From the NCBI RefSeq assembly GCF_000024025.1, contig NC_013131.1, forward strand, positions 6,510,001 through 6,574,000: DNA of 64,000 bases, read 5' to 3'. Origin of the DNA: Catenulispora acidiphila DSM 44928 (GTDB taxonomy: Bacteria; Actinomycetota; Actinomycetes; Streptomycetales; Catenulisporaceae). Below the pieces are notes generated by a model. That model made no database searches and was not told the DNA's origin. It saw nothing but the letters and a program-made list of their open reading frames with translations. Position numbers and translations under genes: made by a program. Of the stretch, positions 9,162 to 20,201 are shown piece after piece; within the stretch, counting starts at the first letter, position 1, and every line of letters begins with the position of its first letter.

Positions 9162-11636
9162 GTGAGACTCCGCAAAACGCTCTTGGCAGCCCTCGCCGCC
9201 GGTGCGCTGGCCTGCGTCGGCGCGGTGGCGCCGGGCAGTGCCTCGGCTGCGCCGCCCAGTGCCACGTACACGGTCTCGATCGGTTCCAACGGCACGTTTT
9301 CCGCGCAGTCGGACTCCCCTGCCGGGGCGTTCGTCGACCGTGATGGCACGTTCTACTTCCAGGAGTCCTACTCCGGTTACGGCTCGAGCGACGGCCGGGT
9401 CTGGCAGTTCTACTCCGGCAGCGACTTCGACAGCGCCAGCTTGAACTCCACGATCAGCAACTCGGTGAACCCCGCGAACTCCCAGGACGCGAACAACAAC
9501 ACCACCTGGCGCTGCGACAACAGTCCGACCGGGCTCGCGTCGACGAGTGCCGGGTCCGGTTCGGGCTACACCCAGCCGAACTTCTGCGACCTGATCGGCA
9601 TGTGGGTCGATCCCGACACCGGGAACTGGATCGGGCTGGTGCACAACGAGTTCACGCCGCAGCCCTTCGGCGACGGTCTGCACTACGACGCCATCGACTA
9701 CGCCGTGTCCACCGACCGCGGCATGACCTGGAAGATCACCGGTCACGCGATCACCTCGCCGTACAGCACGAAGCGCAACGACACGACGGCGTTCCCGAAC
9801 CAGACCTACAACTACGGCGACGGCGACCAGCGGCTGTATGTGGACACCGCGTCAGGCTACTTCTACGTCTACTACGGTTCGCGCGTCGTCCCCAAGGGCG
9901 GCGTCGGCGGCAGCACCGGCGGTCTGGCGCACGTCGCACGCGCCCCGATCAGCGGCAAGATGGCGACCGGGACCTGGCAGAAGTGGTACAACGGCGCCTG
10001 GTCGCAGCCGGGTGTCGGCGGCCTGGAGAGCAACATGGTGCCGGTCGACTCCACCAACCCGACCGGCTACACCGCTCCGGCGCACGACTACAACCCCGCC
10101 AACACCGGGACCGTGGACCAGCAGGTGGCTGCCGGGCAGCTGCCGGCGAAGTCGCCGCTGTTCATCATGAACATCACCTATGACGCCTACCTCGGCCTCT
10201 ACGTCGGCACGCCGGAGGTCGTGTCCGGGACGCAGCCGCAGCAGTACTACGTCACCGACGACCTCTCGACGCAGAAGTGGTACTACGTGGGCAACTCAGG
10301 ATCGGCCTACACACAGGGATCCTGGTATCGCTGGTTCGCCGACAGCGGCGACAAGTGGAACCCGACCATCGTCGGCAAGTCCTTCCGCGCCTACTGCTCG
10401 GTGGCGTGCGTGAACAACGCCGGTTCGCTCTACACCAACGAGACCATCGACTCCACCGCCCCGGCGCAGCCGCCGGTGGACACCACCAAGACCTACACCA
10501 TCGGCACATCCGCAGGTCGGGTCCTGGCGCAGGTCTCGGGCGGCTCGTCGGTGACGTCCGACGCCGCGGCGAGCGGTTCGGCGCTGGAAGCGTGGCAGTT
10601 CACGGCGAACGGCGACGGTTCGTACCGCATCACCAACGCCTCCACCGGCCAAGCGCTCGGCGTCACCGCGGCGACCGCCGGCCGCGCCTGGGGCGCCGCC
10701 CCGACCGCGACGGCACTGTCCGGCGGGACCGGCAGCGTGGGACAGCAATGGTGGATCGTGCCGGTGACCGGACAGAGCGGGAGCTACAAGCTGGTCAACA
10801 GGTACAGCGGCTTGGTGCTCGCGCTGTCGTCGAACACCTCGCGGCTGGCGGAGACCACGCCGACGCGCGCCTGGACCGACACCTCGGGCACCGGCATCGG
10901 CGGCGGACGGACCGCGGCGGAGCAGACGTTGGCGTTCACGCCGGCGACGTCTTCGGGCACTGAGACGGTGACCGTGGCGAATCCGGGGACGCAGACCACG
11001 ACCGTGAGCACCGCGGTCTCGCTGCAGATCACGGCGTCGGACAGCAAGAACAAGGCTCTGACATACTCCGCGACGGGCCTGCCGGCCGGGCTGTCGATCA
11101 GCTCCGCCGGAAAGATCTCCGGCACGCCGAGCGCCACCGGTTCGGCGAGCGTGACGGTGACCGCCTCGTCCGGGACCGCGACCGGTTCGACGACGTTCAC
11201 ATGGACCGTGGGTCCGGCGGCGGCGAACCTGACCGGTACGCACACGCTGACCGCGTCGGGGCAGGCGCTGGACGACCCGAACCATTCCACGACCACCGGG
11301 ACGCAGCTGGTCACCTGGTCGCCGAACGGCGGGTCGAACCAGAACTGGGTCTTCACGCAGCAATCGGACGGCTCGTACCAGATCCAGAACCAGCAGTCGC
11401 AGCTGTGCATGGACGACAACGGCGGCTTCACCACCGCCGGCACGTCGGTGATCCAGTGGACGTGCACGGGCAGCGCCAACCAGCACTGGACGGCGACGCG
11501 GCTGGCCGGCGGGGCGTACACGTTGACGAACGTGCACAGCGGTCTGCTGGTGACCACCGCCTCGACGGCGAACGGCGCGCTGGTCACGCAGGAGACGAAC
11601 AGCGGCTCGGCGCTTCAGCAGTGGACCGTCGGCTAG
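9162..11636 (+). CDS. Large secreted protein: unknown propeller-like domain, trefoil, putative Ig domain, ricin lectin
   Basis: The 824-residue product starts at GTG 9162 after AAAGGAG. Residues 1-29 form a signal peptide ending ASA. Residues 30-430 form a domain I cannot name. Aromatic and Asp-rich repeats such as DPDTGNWIGLVHNEF, SGYFYVYYGSR and DAYLGLYVGTPEV suggest a five-bladed propeller like those of GH43/sialidase-type enzymes. Then come a trefoil-like region (about 440-600), a cadherin/Ig-like He_PIG-type domain with LPAGLSISSAGKISGTPSAT (about 610-690), and a C-terminal ricin B lectin (about 695-824) with NQNWVF, NQHWTA and LQQWTV. It is a close paralogue of 12528-15050. A polysaccharide-binding or polysaccharide-cleaving role is inferred. 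Confidence 0.85.
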   Translation: MRLRKTLLAALAAGALACVGAVAPGSASAAPPSATYTVSIGSNGTFSAQSDSPAGAFVDRDGTFYFQESYSGYGSSDGRVWQFYSGSDFDSASLNSTISNSVNPANSQDANNNTTWRCDNSPTGLASTSAGSGSGYTQPNFCDLIGMWVDPDTGNWIGLVHNEFTPQPFGDGLHYDAIDYAVSTDRGMTWKITGHAITSPYSTKRNDTTAFPNQTYNYGDGDQRLYVDTASGYFYVYYGSRVVPKGGVGGSTGGLAHVARAPISGKMATGTWQKWYNGAWSQPGVGGLESNMVPVDSTNPTGYTAPAHDYNPANTGTVDQQVAAGQLPAKSPLFIMNITYDAYLGLYVGTPEVVSGTQPQQYYVTDDLSTQKWYYVGNSGSAYTQGSWYRWFADSGDKWNPTIVGKSFRAYCSVACVNNAGSLYTNETIDSTAPAQPPVDTTKTYTIGTSAGRVLAQVSGGSSVTSDAAASGSALEAWQFTANGDGSYRITNASTGQALGVTAATAGRAWGAAPTATALSGGTGSVGQQWWIVPVTGQSGSYKLVNRYSGLVLALSSNTSRLAETTPTRAWTDTSGTGIGGGRTAAEQTLAFTPATSSGTETVTVANPGTQTTTVSTAVSLQITASDSKNKALTYSATGLPAGLSISSAGKISGTPSATGSASVTVTASSGTATGSTTFTWTVGPAAANLTGTHTLTASGQALDDPNHSTTTGTQLVTWSPNGGSNQNWVFTQQSDGSYQIQNQQSQLCMDDNGGFTTAGTSVIQWTCTGSANQHWTATRLAGGAYTLTNVHSGLLVTTASTANGALVTQETNSGSALQQWTVG

Positions 11637-11724
11637 GCCGTGCCTGGAGTTGTGCTCATGTGGCGGGGCGGAGGCTGCGGATCCAGATGATCGATCCGCG
11701 TAGCTGAAGTCCCGCCACGACGTC

Positions 11725-12249
11725 TCAGCCCCCGTATACCCACTTCTGGTAGCCGTTGGTGAAGCTGGCCGTGCTGCAGGTGTGGAGGCGCAGGCCGTAG
11801 GCGGAGCTCAGATCCAGGCACTGTCCGGTGGCCACGTTCTTGAGGTCGATCCACACGCCGTCCGAGCTGTAGGTGTACTCCACCCACTTCTGATAGCCGT
11901 TGTTGTAACTCGCGTCGCTGCAGGTGTACATGCGTACGCCGTACCGGGCGCTGCCGTCGAGGCACTTTTGGGCGTTCGCGCTGTAGAACTTGAAGGAGCC
12001 GTTGACGGCCGTCACGTCCCAGTCTTTGGCGGCCTCGTCGCTGTCCGCGCAGCTCATTATCGCGATGCCGGCTGGGTCTGCGCCTATGCAGTGGTGGTCG
12101 TAGTTGTATTCGATGTAGTTGTCCATGTACTGAATCCAGTGGCGCTCGGAGGCGCTTGTGGACGCGGCCAGCGCGGTCGGCGTCATGGACATCCCGACCG
12201 CGAGGCCGGCCGCTGCGGCCAGGGCGGTCAGAGCATGGCGGGTCTTCAT
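11725..12249 (-). CDS. Small secreted ricin-type beta-trefoil protein
   Basis: ATG 12249 follows GGGAGAG and gives 174 residues; longer readings lack a ribosome site. A signal peptide (residues 1-28, ending ALAA) precedes a single domain with repeated units of the form CLDxSARYGVRMYTCSDASYNNGYQKWV and CLDLSSAYGLRLHTC. These are typical of ricin-like trefoils, with paired Cys and a Q-x-W motif (YQKWV) at the end of each unit. There is no catalytic domain, so it is probably an extracellular sugar- or polymer-binding protein. It lies between the two giant paralogues and is divergent from the second one. Confidence 0.8.
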   Translation of the reverse strand: MKTRHALTALAAAAGLAVGMSMTPTALAASTSASERHWIQYMDNYIEYNYDHHCIGADPAGIAIMSCADSDEAAKDWDVTAVNGSFKFYSANAQKCLDGSARYGVRMYTCSDASYNNGYQKWVEYTYSSDGVWIDLKNVATGQCLDLSSAYGLRLHTCSTASFTNGYQKWVYGG

Positions 12250-12431
12250 CTGGGTCTCTCCCTGTCGAACCTTCGGCGATGCGTCGGTGCACATCCTCGC
12301 CGCCTGCCCCGGGACGATCGGTGCTCGCGCCGTCGCAATGGCCGAAATTCACGCTGACGGCATCTGGTTCGGCGAATTCCGTGCACGGATCACCCACTGA
12401 TCCGGGCGCCTGCACTTTTCTCCAGCGCCAC

Positions 12432-12482
12432 TTGGATTCTGCTTGAGATTGCTCGACTTCCTGCTCGTTCTTGAGAGATAAC
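12432..12482 (+). promoter_or_regulatory. Shared upstream element, copy B
   Basis: The same three blocks as at 9076 occur at 12432, 12451 and 12471 with unchanged spacing. They end 45 bases before the GTG of the second giant paralogue. A possible TTG start at 12471 falls inside the element and is therefore unlikely to be used. Confidence 0.7.
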
Positions 12483-12527
12483 CGTCAGGTACCACCGGAT
12501 GAACGTTCAGAGTGGAACGGAGTACCT

Positions 12528-15050
12528 GTGCGACACCCCCGCAAGACCCTCGCGCTCGCTACCGCCGCCGCAGCGGTCGCGGCCGGGGCGCTTCTGCCTT
12601 CGCCGCAGGCCTCGGCAGCCTCGGCAGTCTCGGCGGCGTCCGCGACCCCCGCGTACCGCGTCAGCATCGGCGCCGTGAACAGCTTCGCCTACCCTGACGA
12701 CACCCCGGCGTCGGCGTATCTCGATTCCGACGGCTCCTTCCACTTCCAGGAGTCGTATTCGCTGTACGCCAAGACCGACCCGCGCGCCTGGGAGTTCTAC
12801 GCCGGGACGGACTTCGACGACGCGACGCTGGACACCGGGCTGAGCAGCGCGGTGAACCCGGCCGATCCGCAGGACAAGAACAACGACACCACAGTGCGCT
12901 GCAACAACAGCCCGACCGGGCTTGAGTCGACGTACATGAACAACGGGACCGGCTACTACTCGCAGCGCAACTACTGCGACCTGTCCGGGACGTGGGTCGA
13001 CCCGGACAGCGGCGACTGGTACGGCTTGGTCCACAACGAGTTCACGCCGCAGCCCTTCGGCGACGGCCTGCACTACGACGCCATCGACTACGCCGTCTCG
13101 CACGACCACGGCAAGACCTGGTCGATCCTCGGGCACGCGATCACCTCGCCGTACAGCACGACCCGCAACGACAGCGCCGCTTTCCCGAACCAGACCTACG
13201 ACTACGGCGACGGCGACCAGCGCCTGTTCGTCGATCCCGCCTCGGGCTACTTCTACGTGTTCTACGGCTCGCGGGTCGTGAACAAGCCGGGCACCGGAGG
13301 CACGCAGACCGGCGGGCTGGCGCACGTCGCACGCGCCCCGATCAGCGGCAAGATGGCCGCCGGGACCTGGCAGAAGTGGTACGACGGCGCCTGGACGCAG
13401 CCCGGCATCGGCGGGCTGGAGAGCAACATGGAGCCGGTGGACGCCGCGAACCCGACCGGCTACACCGCGCCGGCACACGACTACAACCCGGCGAACACCG
13501 GGACCGCCGACCAGCAGATGGCCGCGGGCGAGCTGCCGGCCAAGTCGCCGCTGTTCATCATGAACATCACCTACGACGCCTACCTCGGGTTGTACATCGG
13601 CGAGCCGGAGACGGTCGGCCAGACCGGCAAGGAGCCGCAGCAGTTCTACGCCACCGACAACCTGGCGACGCAGAAGTGGCGCCTGATCGGCGACTCGGGC
13701 AGCTATGTGTCAGGGTCCTGGTATCGGTGGTTCGCTGACGACGCCAACAAGTGGAGCCCGACGATCGTCGGCGAGACGTTCCGCTCGTACTGCTCGATCG
13801 CGTGCGCGACCTCCGACGGGGAGTACGCGGACGTGACGATCGGCAGCTCGGCGCCGGCCAAGCCGGTGGTCGCACCGGGTCAGAACGTCGTCATCAACAG
13901 CGGCAACGGCCGGGTGCTGGCGCAAAGCGCGGGCAGCTCGAAGGTGACGTCGCTGGACGCGTCCTACGGCTGGGCGCAGGCGGCGTGGACGATCGCGGCG
14001 ACCGGCGACGGCTCGTACACCGTCGTGAACGCCGTATCCGGGGACGCGCTCGGGGTGGACTCCTCGAAGACCTCCTCGCGCGCCTGGGGCACGACGCCGT
14101 CGGCGACACCGATCGGCGCCTCCGGTCCGACCGTGGGCCAGGAGTGGTTCGCGGTACCGAACACCTCCTCGCCGGGCTCCTTCCGGCTGGTGAACCGGGA
14201 CAGCGGACTGGCGCTGGGGATGGCGTGGGACTCCGCGCGCTCGGCGGAGACCACGCCGGTGCGCTCCTGGACCGACACCTCCGGCAACGCGGTCGGCGGC
14301 GGTCGGCAGCCCTCGGAGCAGACGCTGACCTTCTCCCCGGCGCATCCGGCGCAGGGACCTGAGGTCGTGCACATGGCGACGCCGGGGAACCAGAGCGGCG
14401 TGGTCGGCACGGCGGCGAGCGTGCAGGTGAACGGCAGCGACTCCAAGGGCCGCCACCTGAGCTACACGGCGACCGGCCTGCCCGCCGGCCTGTCGATCAA
14501 CGCCGGCAGCGGTCTGATCACCGGGACGCCAACCGCTTCGGGCATGTCCACGGTGACGGTGACCGCGTCCTCCGGGCACGTCTCGGCGAGCGCCACGTTC
14601 ACCTACGCGGTGAGTCCGAAGCCTGTGGACCTGTCGGGCGTGCACACGCTGACGGTGTCGGGACAGGCGTTGCAGACGCCGAACGGTTCGAAGAACGGTG
14701 GCGACCAGCTGGTGACCGGCGCCGCGACGGGAGCGGCGACTGGCGCGGCGAGCCAGAAGTGGACGTTCGCCCGGCAGAGCGACGGCAGCTACACGCTGAC
14801 GAACGGCGACTCAGGCATGTGTGCCGACGACAACGGCGGCAATACGGCTGCGGGGACAGCGGTGATCCAGTGGTCGTGCACGGCGGCGGTGAACCAGCGC
14901 TGGAGTGCGACACAGCTGCCGTCGGGGTTGTGGACGGTGAAGAACAACCACACCGGACTGCTGATGACGACCGCTTCCACGGCTGCCGGCGCGCTGGTGA
15001 CGCAGGAGGCTGACACTGGGGCTGCGTTGCAGCACTGGACGCTGAGCTAG
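12528..15050 (+). CDS. Large secreted protein, paralogue of 9162-11636
   Basis: GTG 12528 follows CGGAGTACCT, the same start context as its paralogue, and gives 840 residues. A signal peptide (about 1-30) is followed by the same unknown domain, with blocks such as HNEFTPQPFGDGLHYDAIDY and PLFIMNITYDAYLGLY almost identical in both. A trefoil-like region, an Ig-like LPAGLSINAGSGLITGTP domain and a C-terminal ricin lectin follow. A short alanine/threonine/glycine insertion (GAATGAATGAAS) interrupts the last lectin. The protein ends LQHWTLS. A strong terminator lies 29 bases after the stop. The pair probably arose by duplication and acts outside the cell on the same polymer class. Confidence 0.85.
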   Translation: MRHPRKTLALATAAAAVAAGALLPSPQASAASAVSAASATPAYRVSIGAVNSFAYPDDTPASAYLDSDGSFHFQESYSLYAKTDPRAWEFYAGTDFDDATLDTGLSSAVNPADPQDKNNDTTVRCNNSPTGLESTYMNNGTGYYSQRNYCDLSGTWVDPDSGDWYGLVHNEFTPQPFGDGLHYDAIDYAVSHDHGKTWSILGHAITSPYSTTRNDSAAFPNQTYDYGDGDQRLFVDPASGYFYVFYGSRVVNKPGTGGTQTGGLAHVARAPISGKMAAGTWQKWYDGAWTQPGIGGLESNMEPVDAANPTGYTAPAHDYNPANTGTADQQMAAGELPAKSPLFIMNITYDAYLGLYIGEPETVGQTGKEPQQFYATDNLATQKWRLIGDSGSYVSGSWYRWFADDANKWSPTIVGETFRSYCSIACATSDGEYADVTIGSSAPAKPVVAPGQNVVINSGNGRVLAQSAGSSKVTSLDASYGWAQAAWTIAATGDGSYTVVNAVSGDALGVDSSKTSSRAWGTTPSATPIGASGPTVGQEWFAVPNTSSPGSFRLVNRDSGLALGMAWDSARSAETTPVRSWTDTSGNAVGGGRQPSEQTLTFSPAHPAQGPEVVHMATPGNQSGVVGTAASVQVNGSDSKGRHLSYTATGLPAGLSINAGSGLITGTPTASGMSTVTVTASSGHVSASATFTYAVSPKPVDLSGVHTLTVSGQALQTPNGSKNGGDQLVTGAATGAATGAASQKWTFARQSDGSYTLTNGDSGMCADDNGGNTAAGTAVIQWSCTAAVNQRWSATQLPSGLWTVKNNHTGLLMTTASTAAGALVTQEADTGAALQHWTLS

Positions 15051-15078
15051 CTGTACTGACCAGCTCGGCACATGCCGG

Positions 15079-15116
15079 AGCCCTGGACCGGAGGGGATCG
15101 GTCCAGGGCTTCGGTT
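15079..15116 (+). terminator. Intrinsic terminator after the second giant paralogue
   Basis: A perfect 12-base stem (AGCCCTGGACCG / CGGTCCAGGGCT) with an 8-base loop is followed by TCGGTTTT on the plus strand. It lies between convergent genes (the paralogue and lon) and could serve both. Confidence 0.85.
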
Positions 15117-15132
15117 TTACTCGCGGAACCGC

Positions 15133-17697
<2,565 letters not shown>

Positions 17698-17724
17698 TCG
17701 CTGTGGCTCCCTACAAGAAGTAAG

Positions 17725-17743
17725 TTGAGTCTGACTCACTCAA
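17725..17743. promoter_or_regulatory. HAIR operator (HspR site) upstream of lon
   Basis: TTGAGT, seven bases, ACTCAA is a perfect match to the inner core of the HspR-associated inverted repeat (CTTGAGT-N7-ACTCAAG); only the outermost base on each side differs. HspR is known to repress lon, dnaK and clpB in Streptomyces relatives. The site ends 28 bases before the chosen lon ATG. Confidence 0.88.
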
Positions 17744-17827
17744 TGTCTGTGAGCCGCCCAGTGTTCCCGGGGAGTTGTTCGCTGTGAGCGATCGCTTAAG
17801 AGCGCGGGGATTCCTGCAGGTCAGACC

Positions 17828-18340
17828 TCAAGCCATGAACTGATCGTGCCGCGCGTACAGCTCGGTCCACTCCTGAGGCGACAGCTCCCGCCCCTCGCCG
17901 CGGATCGCTGCCAGCTCCTCGAAATACGGTTCGCGCGGTGCGCCTGGCGCGAACAGGACCAGCATCGAGGCTGCTTCACCTGAGGTGTTCGCGAAGCTGT
18001 GGATGCCGCCGGGCGGGACGAAGAGGTAGTCGCCGGCGGTCGACTCGCGCCAGGTCTGGCCGTCGTAGAGGGCGACGGTGCCGTTCAGGATGAAGAAGGC
18101 TTCGGAGAATGTGCGGTGGTAGTGGCCGCCGCCTGATGCGGCGGTCTTCGGCGGCGTCGGGGTTCCCGGGAGCATGTCCCAGCGGTAGAGGCCGTAGAGG
18201 CCGCCGGTGGTTCCGCCGGTGGAGAGCAGGCTGACGCGCGAGGCGGTGCCGATGTTCAGTTCGGGGTCGGCGTCGGCGGTGCGGAAGGTGGCGCTGACTT
18301 CGCCCTGGTCGGCGAGGTAGCGGGGGGAGGGGTAGGACAT
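17828..18340 (-). CDS. Cupin-domain protein
   Basis: The 170-residue protein begins at ATG 18340 (MSYPSPRYL) with a weak ribosome site. It has a single conserved beta-barrel cupin. Motif 1 is GGGHYHRTFSEAFFILNG, supplying His, His and Glu metal ligands, and motif 2 is GDYLFVPPGGIHSFAN, supplying the last His. Such proteins bind Fe, Mn or Ni and may be dioxygenases, isomerases or ligand sensors. No signal peptide is present. It stands alone between lon (same strand, gap 130 bases) and a divergent monooxygenase. A longer reading to 18667 has no family support. Confidence 0.85.
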   Translation of the reverse strand: MSYPSPRYLADQGEVSATFRTADADPELNIGTASRVSLLSTGGTTGGLYGLYRWDMLPGTPTPPKTAASGGGHYHRTFSEAFFILNGTVALYDGQTWRESTAGDYLFVPPGGIHSFANTSGEAASMLVLFAPGAPREPYFEELAAIRGEGRELSPQEWTELYARHDQFMA

Positions 18341-18511
18341 GGCTCGAACACTATGGCCGACGGGTCGGGCGGTGGTAGGGCCGATCGGGGCGCGCCTGCT
18401 TGGGCCACTCGCGGTGGCTCGGCGGTGGTTCGGCGGCGGCTCGGCGGCGCGCCGGATCGCGGGCGAATTCTGCCGGATACTGAGACGGATATCGCTCGAT
18501 ATTGACGTTCT

Positions 18512-18534
18512 CTGAGATGTGATGTCATTCTCAG
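18512..18534. promoter_or_regulatory. Inverted repeat in the cupin/monooxygenase divergent region
   Basis: CTGAGA and TCTCAG, 11 bases apart, are perfect inverted arms; a looser GTT/AAC extends them. They sit in the 400-base gap 18341-18742, which otherwise holds only the palindrome at 18676. It could be an operator for either divergent gene; evidence is positional only. Confidence 0.35.
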
Positions 18535-18675
18535 AACATGAGACGCGCCACCATTCTCGTGGCTCGCCGTCACGTCGATCTGCGCCGGACAGCGAGCGCG
18601 ATCTGTCCTGCGTGCATATGAGGCCGTACTGCCCTTGAACTGGGCTGACGCCAGTCTCCCGAGGCATTAATTTCT

Positions 18676-18696
18676 GTCTCCGAAATATTCGGAGAC
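18676..18696. promoter_or_regulatory. Perfect 9+3+9 palindrome before the FMN monooxygenase
   Basis: GTCTCCGAA-ATA-TTCGGAGAC is a flawless inverted repeat whose centre is 57 bases upstream of the monooxygenase ATG. Symmetry, length and location fit a dimeric repressor operator. I do not recognise a named regulator for it. Confidence 0.65.
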
Positions 18697-18742
18697 CATT
18701 TATCTTCCTTCACCGAAGAATCCCATTCCGGGGAGCATCCTC

Positions 18743-20146
18743 ATGCCCGCACGCGCACCACGCCGGCTTCACCTGAACGCATTCCTGCATGCCCCCGGGC
18801 ACCACGACGCCGCCTGGCGCCACCCCGACAGCGGCGGCCACCGCGCCCTGGACGTCGACTACCACATCGACCTGGCGCGCACCGCCGAGCGCGGCCTGTT
18901 CGACGCCGTCTTCCTCGCCGACACCCTGGCGGTGCGCGGCCGGCCGGACGCCACCGTCGCCGCCGGGCTGGAGCCCTTGACGCTGCTGACCGCGCTGGCC
19001 ACGGCCACCGAGCACATCGGGCTGATCGCCACCGCCTCGACGACCTTCTACGAGCCCTACATCCTGGCGCGCACCCTGGCCTCGCTGGACCACATCTCGC
19101 ACGGCCGCGCCGGCTGGAACGTGGCCGCCGGCGGCGATCTGGCCGAGGCCGCCAACTTCAACCTCGACGAGCCCATCGAGCACACGGTGCGCTACGAGCG
19201 CGCGGCGGAGTTCCTGGACGTCGCCACGCAGCTGTGGGACAGCTGGGCCGACGACGCCGTGGTCCACGACCGCCGCGCCGGCCGCTACGCCGACCCCCAG
19301 CGCGTCCGCGAGGTGGCGCACACCGGACTGTTCTTCAAGGTACGAGGACCGCTGAATGTCCAGCGCACGCCGCAGGGTTGGCCGCTGCTGGTACACAGCG
19401 CCTCCTCCGCCGAGGGCCAAGAGTTCGCGGCACGCTACGCCGAAGTCGTCCTCACCGGCCAGCAGAACCTCGGCGACGCCGCGGCGTTCGCACTGGAGGT
19501 GAAATCGCGGGCGGCGGCGTACGGCCGGGAAGCCGACGTCCCGGTCATCATGCCGAGCATCGCGCCGGTCATCGGCTCCACGGAGACCGAGGCGCGCCGC
19601 CTGGCCCGGGAGCTGACCGAGCTGCACCTCGCCGAGCCCGGCGTGAACCAGCTGTCGAATCTGCTCGGCATCGACGTGGCAGGGCTCGATCCTGAACGCC
19701 CCATCCCCGCCGGACTGCTGCCGCGCGAGGAGGATCTCGCCGACCACCGCTTCGCACGCTCCTGGCCGACAACGACGACGCAGCTCACCGACCTGGCGAT
19801 CCGCGAGCGCCTGACCGTCCGCCAGATCGTCGCGCGCCTCGGCGGCGGCCGCGGACACCGCACGGTCGTCGGCACACCGGAGCAGATCGCCGACTCGATG
19901 CAGGAGTGGTCGCAAGCCGGAGCCGCCGACGGATTCACCATCGCCCCGCCGATCCTGCCCAGCGGCCTGACCACCTTCGTCGACCAGGTGGTGCCGCTAC
20001 TGCAACGGCGCGGACTCTTCCGCACCGAATACGACCTCGGAACGCTGCGCGAGCGCTTCGGCGTAGAGCGCCCCGAGGACCACTTCCCCGAGCCGACACC
20101 GGCCACGCCGCGGCGGACAGCGCGGCCACCACTGGCTCGGGTCTGA
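18743..20146 (+). CDS. NtaA/SnaA/DszA-family FMN-dependent monooxygenase
   Basis: The 467-residue protein begins at ATG 18743 after GGGGAG. The family uses FMNH2 supplied by a partner reductase to oxidise sulfur- or nitrogen-containing small molecules such as aminopolycarboxylates, dibenzothiophene sulfone or alkyl sulfides. Typical features: NAFLHAPGHHDAAWRHP at the N-terminus, FDAVFLADTLAV, TLASLDHISHGRAGWNVAAG, which aligns with the GRxxWNxVT motif, and VGTPEQIADSMQEW. The usual VTS after WNV is replaced by AAG. No reductase gene is adjacent. A perfect palindrome upstream suggests dedicated repression. A role in sulfur scavenging is inference. Confidence 0.9.
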   Translation: MPARAPRRLHLNAFLHAPGHHDAAWRHPDSGGHRALDVDYHIDLARTAERGLFDAVFLADTLAVRGRPDATVAAGLEPLTLLTALATATEHIGLIATASTTFYEPYILARTLASLDHISHGRAGWNVAAGGDLAEAANFNLDEPIEHTVRYERAAEFLDVATQLWDSWADDAVVHDRRAGRYADPQRVREVAHTGLFFKVRGPLNVQRTPQGWPLLVHSASSAEGQEFAARYAEVVLTGQQNLGDAAAFALEVKSRAAAYGREADVPVIMPSIAPVIGSTETEARRLARELTELHLAEPGVNQLSNLLGIDVAGLDPERPIPAGLLPREEDLADHRFARSWPTTTTQLTDLAIRERLTVRQIVARLGGGRGHRTVVGTPEQIADSMQEWSQAGAADGFTIAPPILPSGLTTFVDQVVPLLQRRGLFRTEYDLGTLRERFGVERPEDHFPEPTPATPRRTARPPLARV

Positions 20147-20201
20147 AGCTCCGCGTCCTGACACTGCCGGCAGGACGCGGACACGCCGGGGTGGCTGAGC
20201 T

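Noticed and set aside
12471-12528. Upstream start of the second giant paralogue
   Set aside because: The TTG lies inside the conserved upstream element, lacks a ribosome site, and the GTG at 12528 matches its paralogue's start context.
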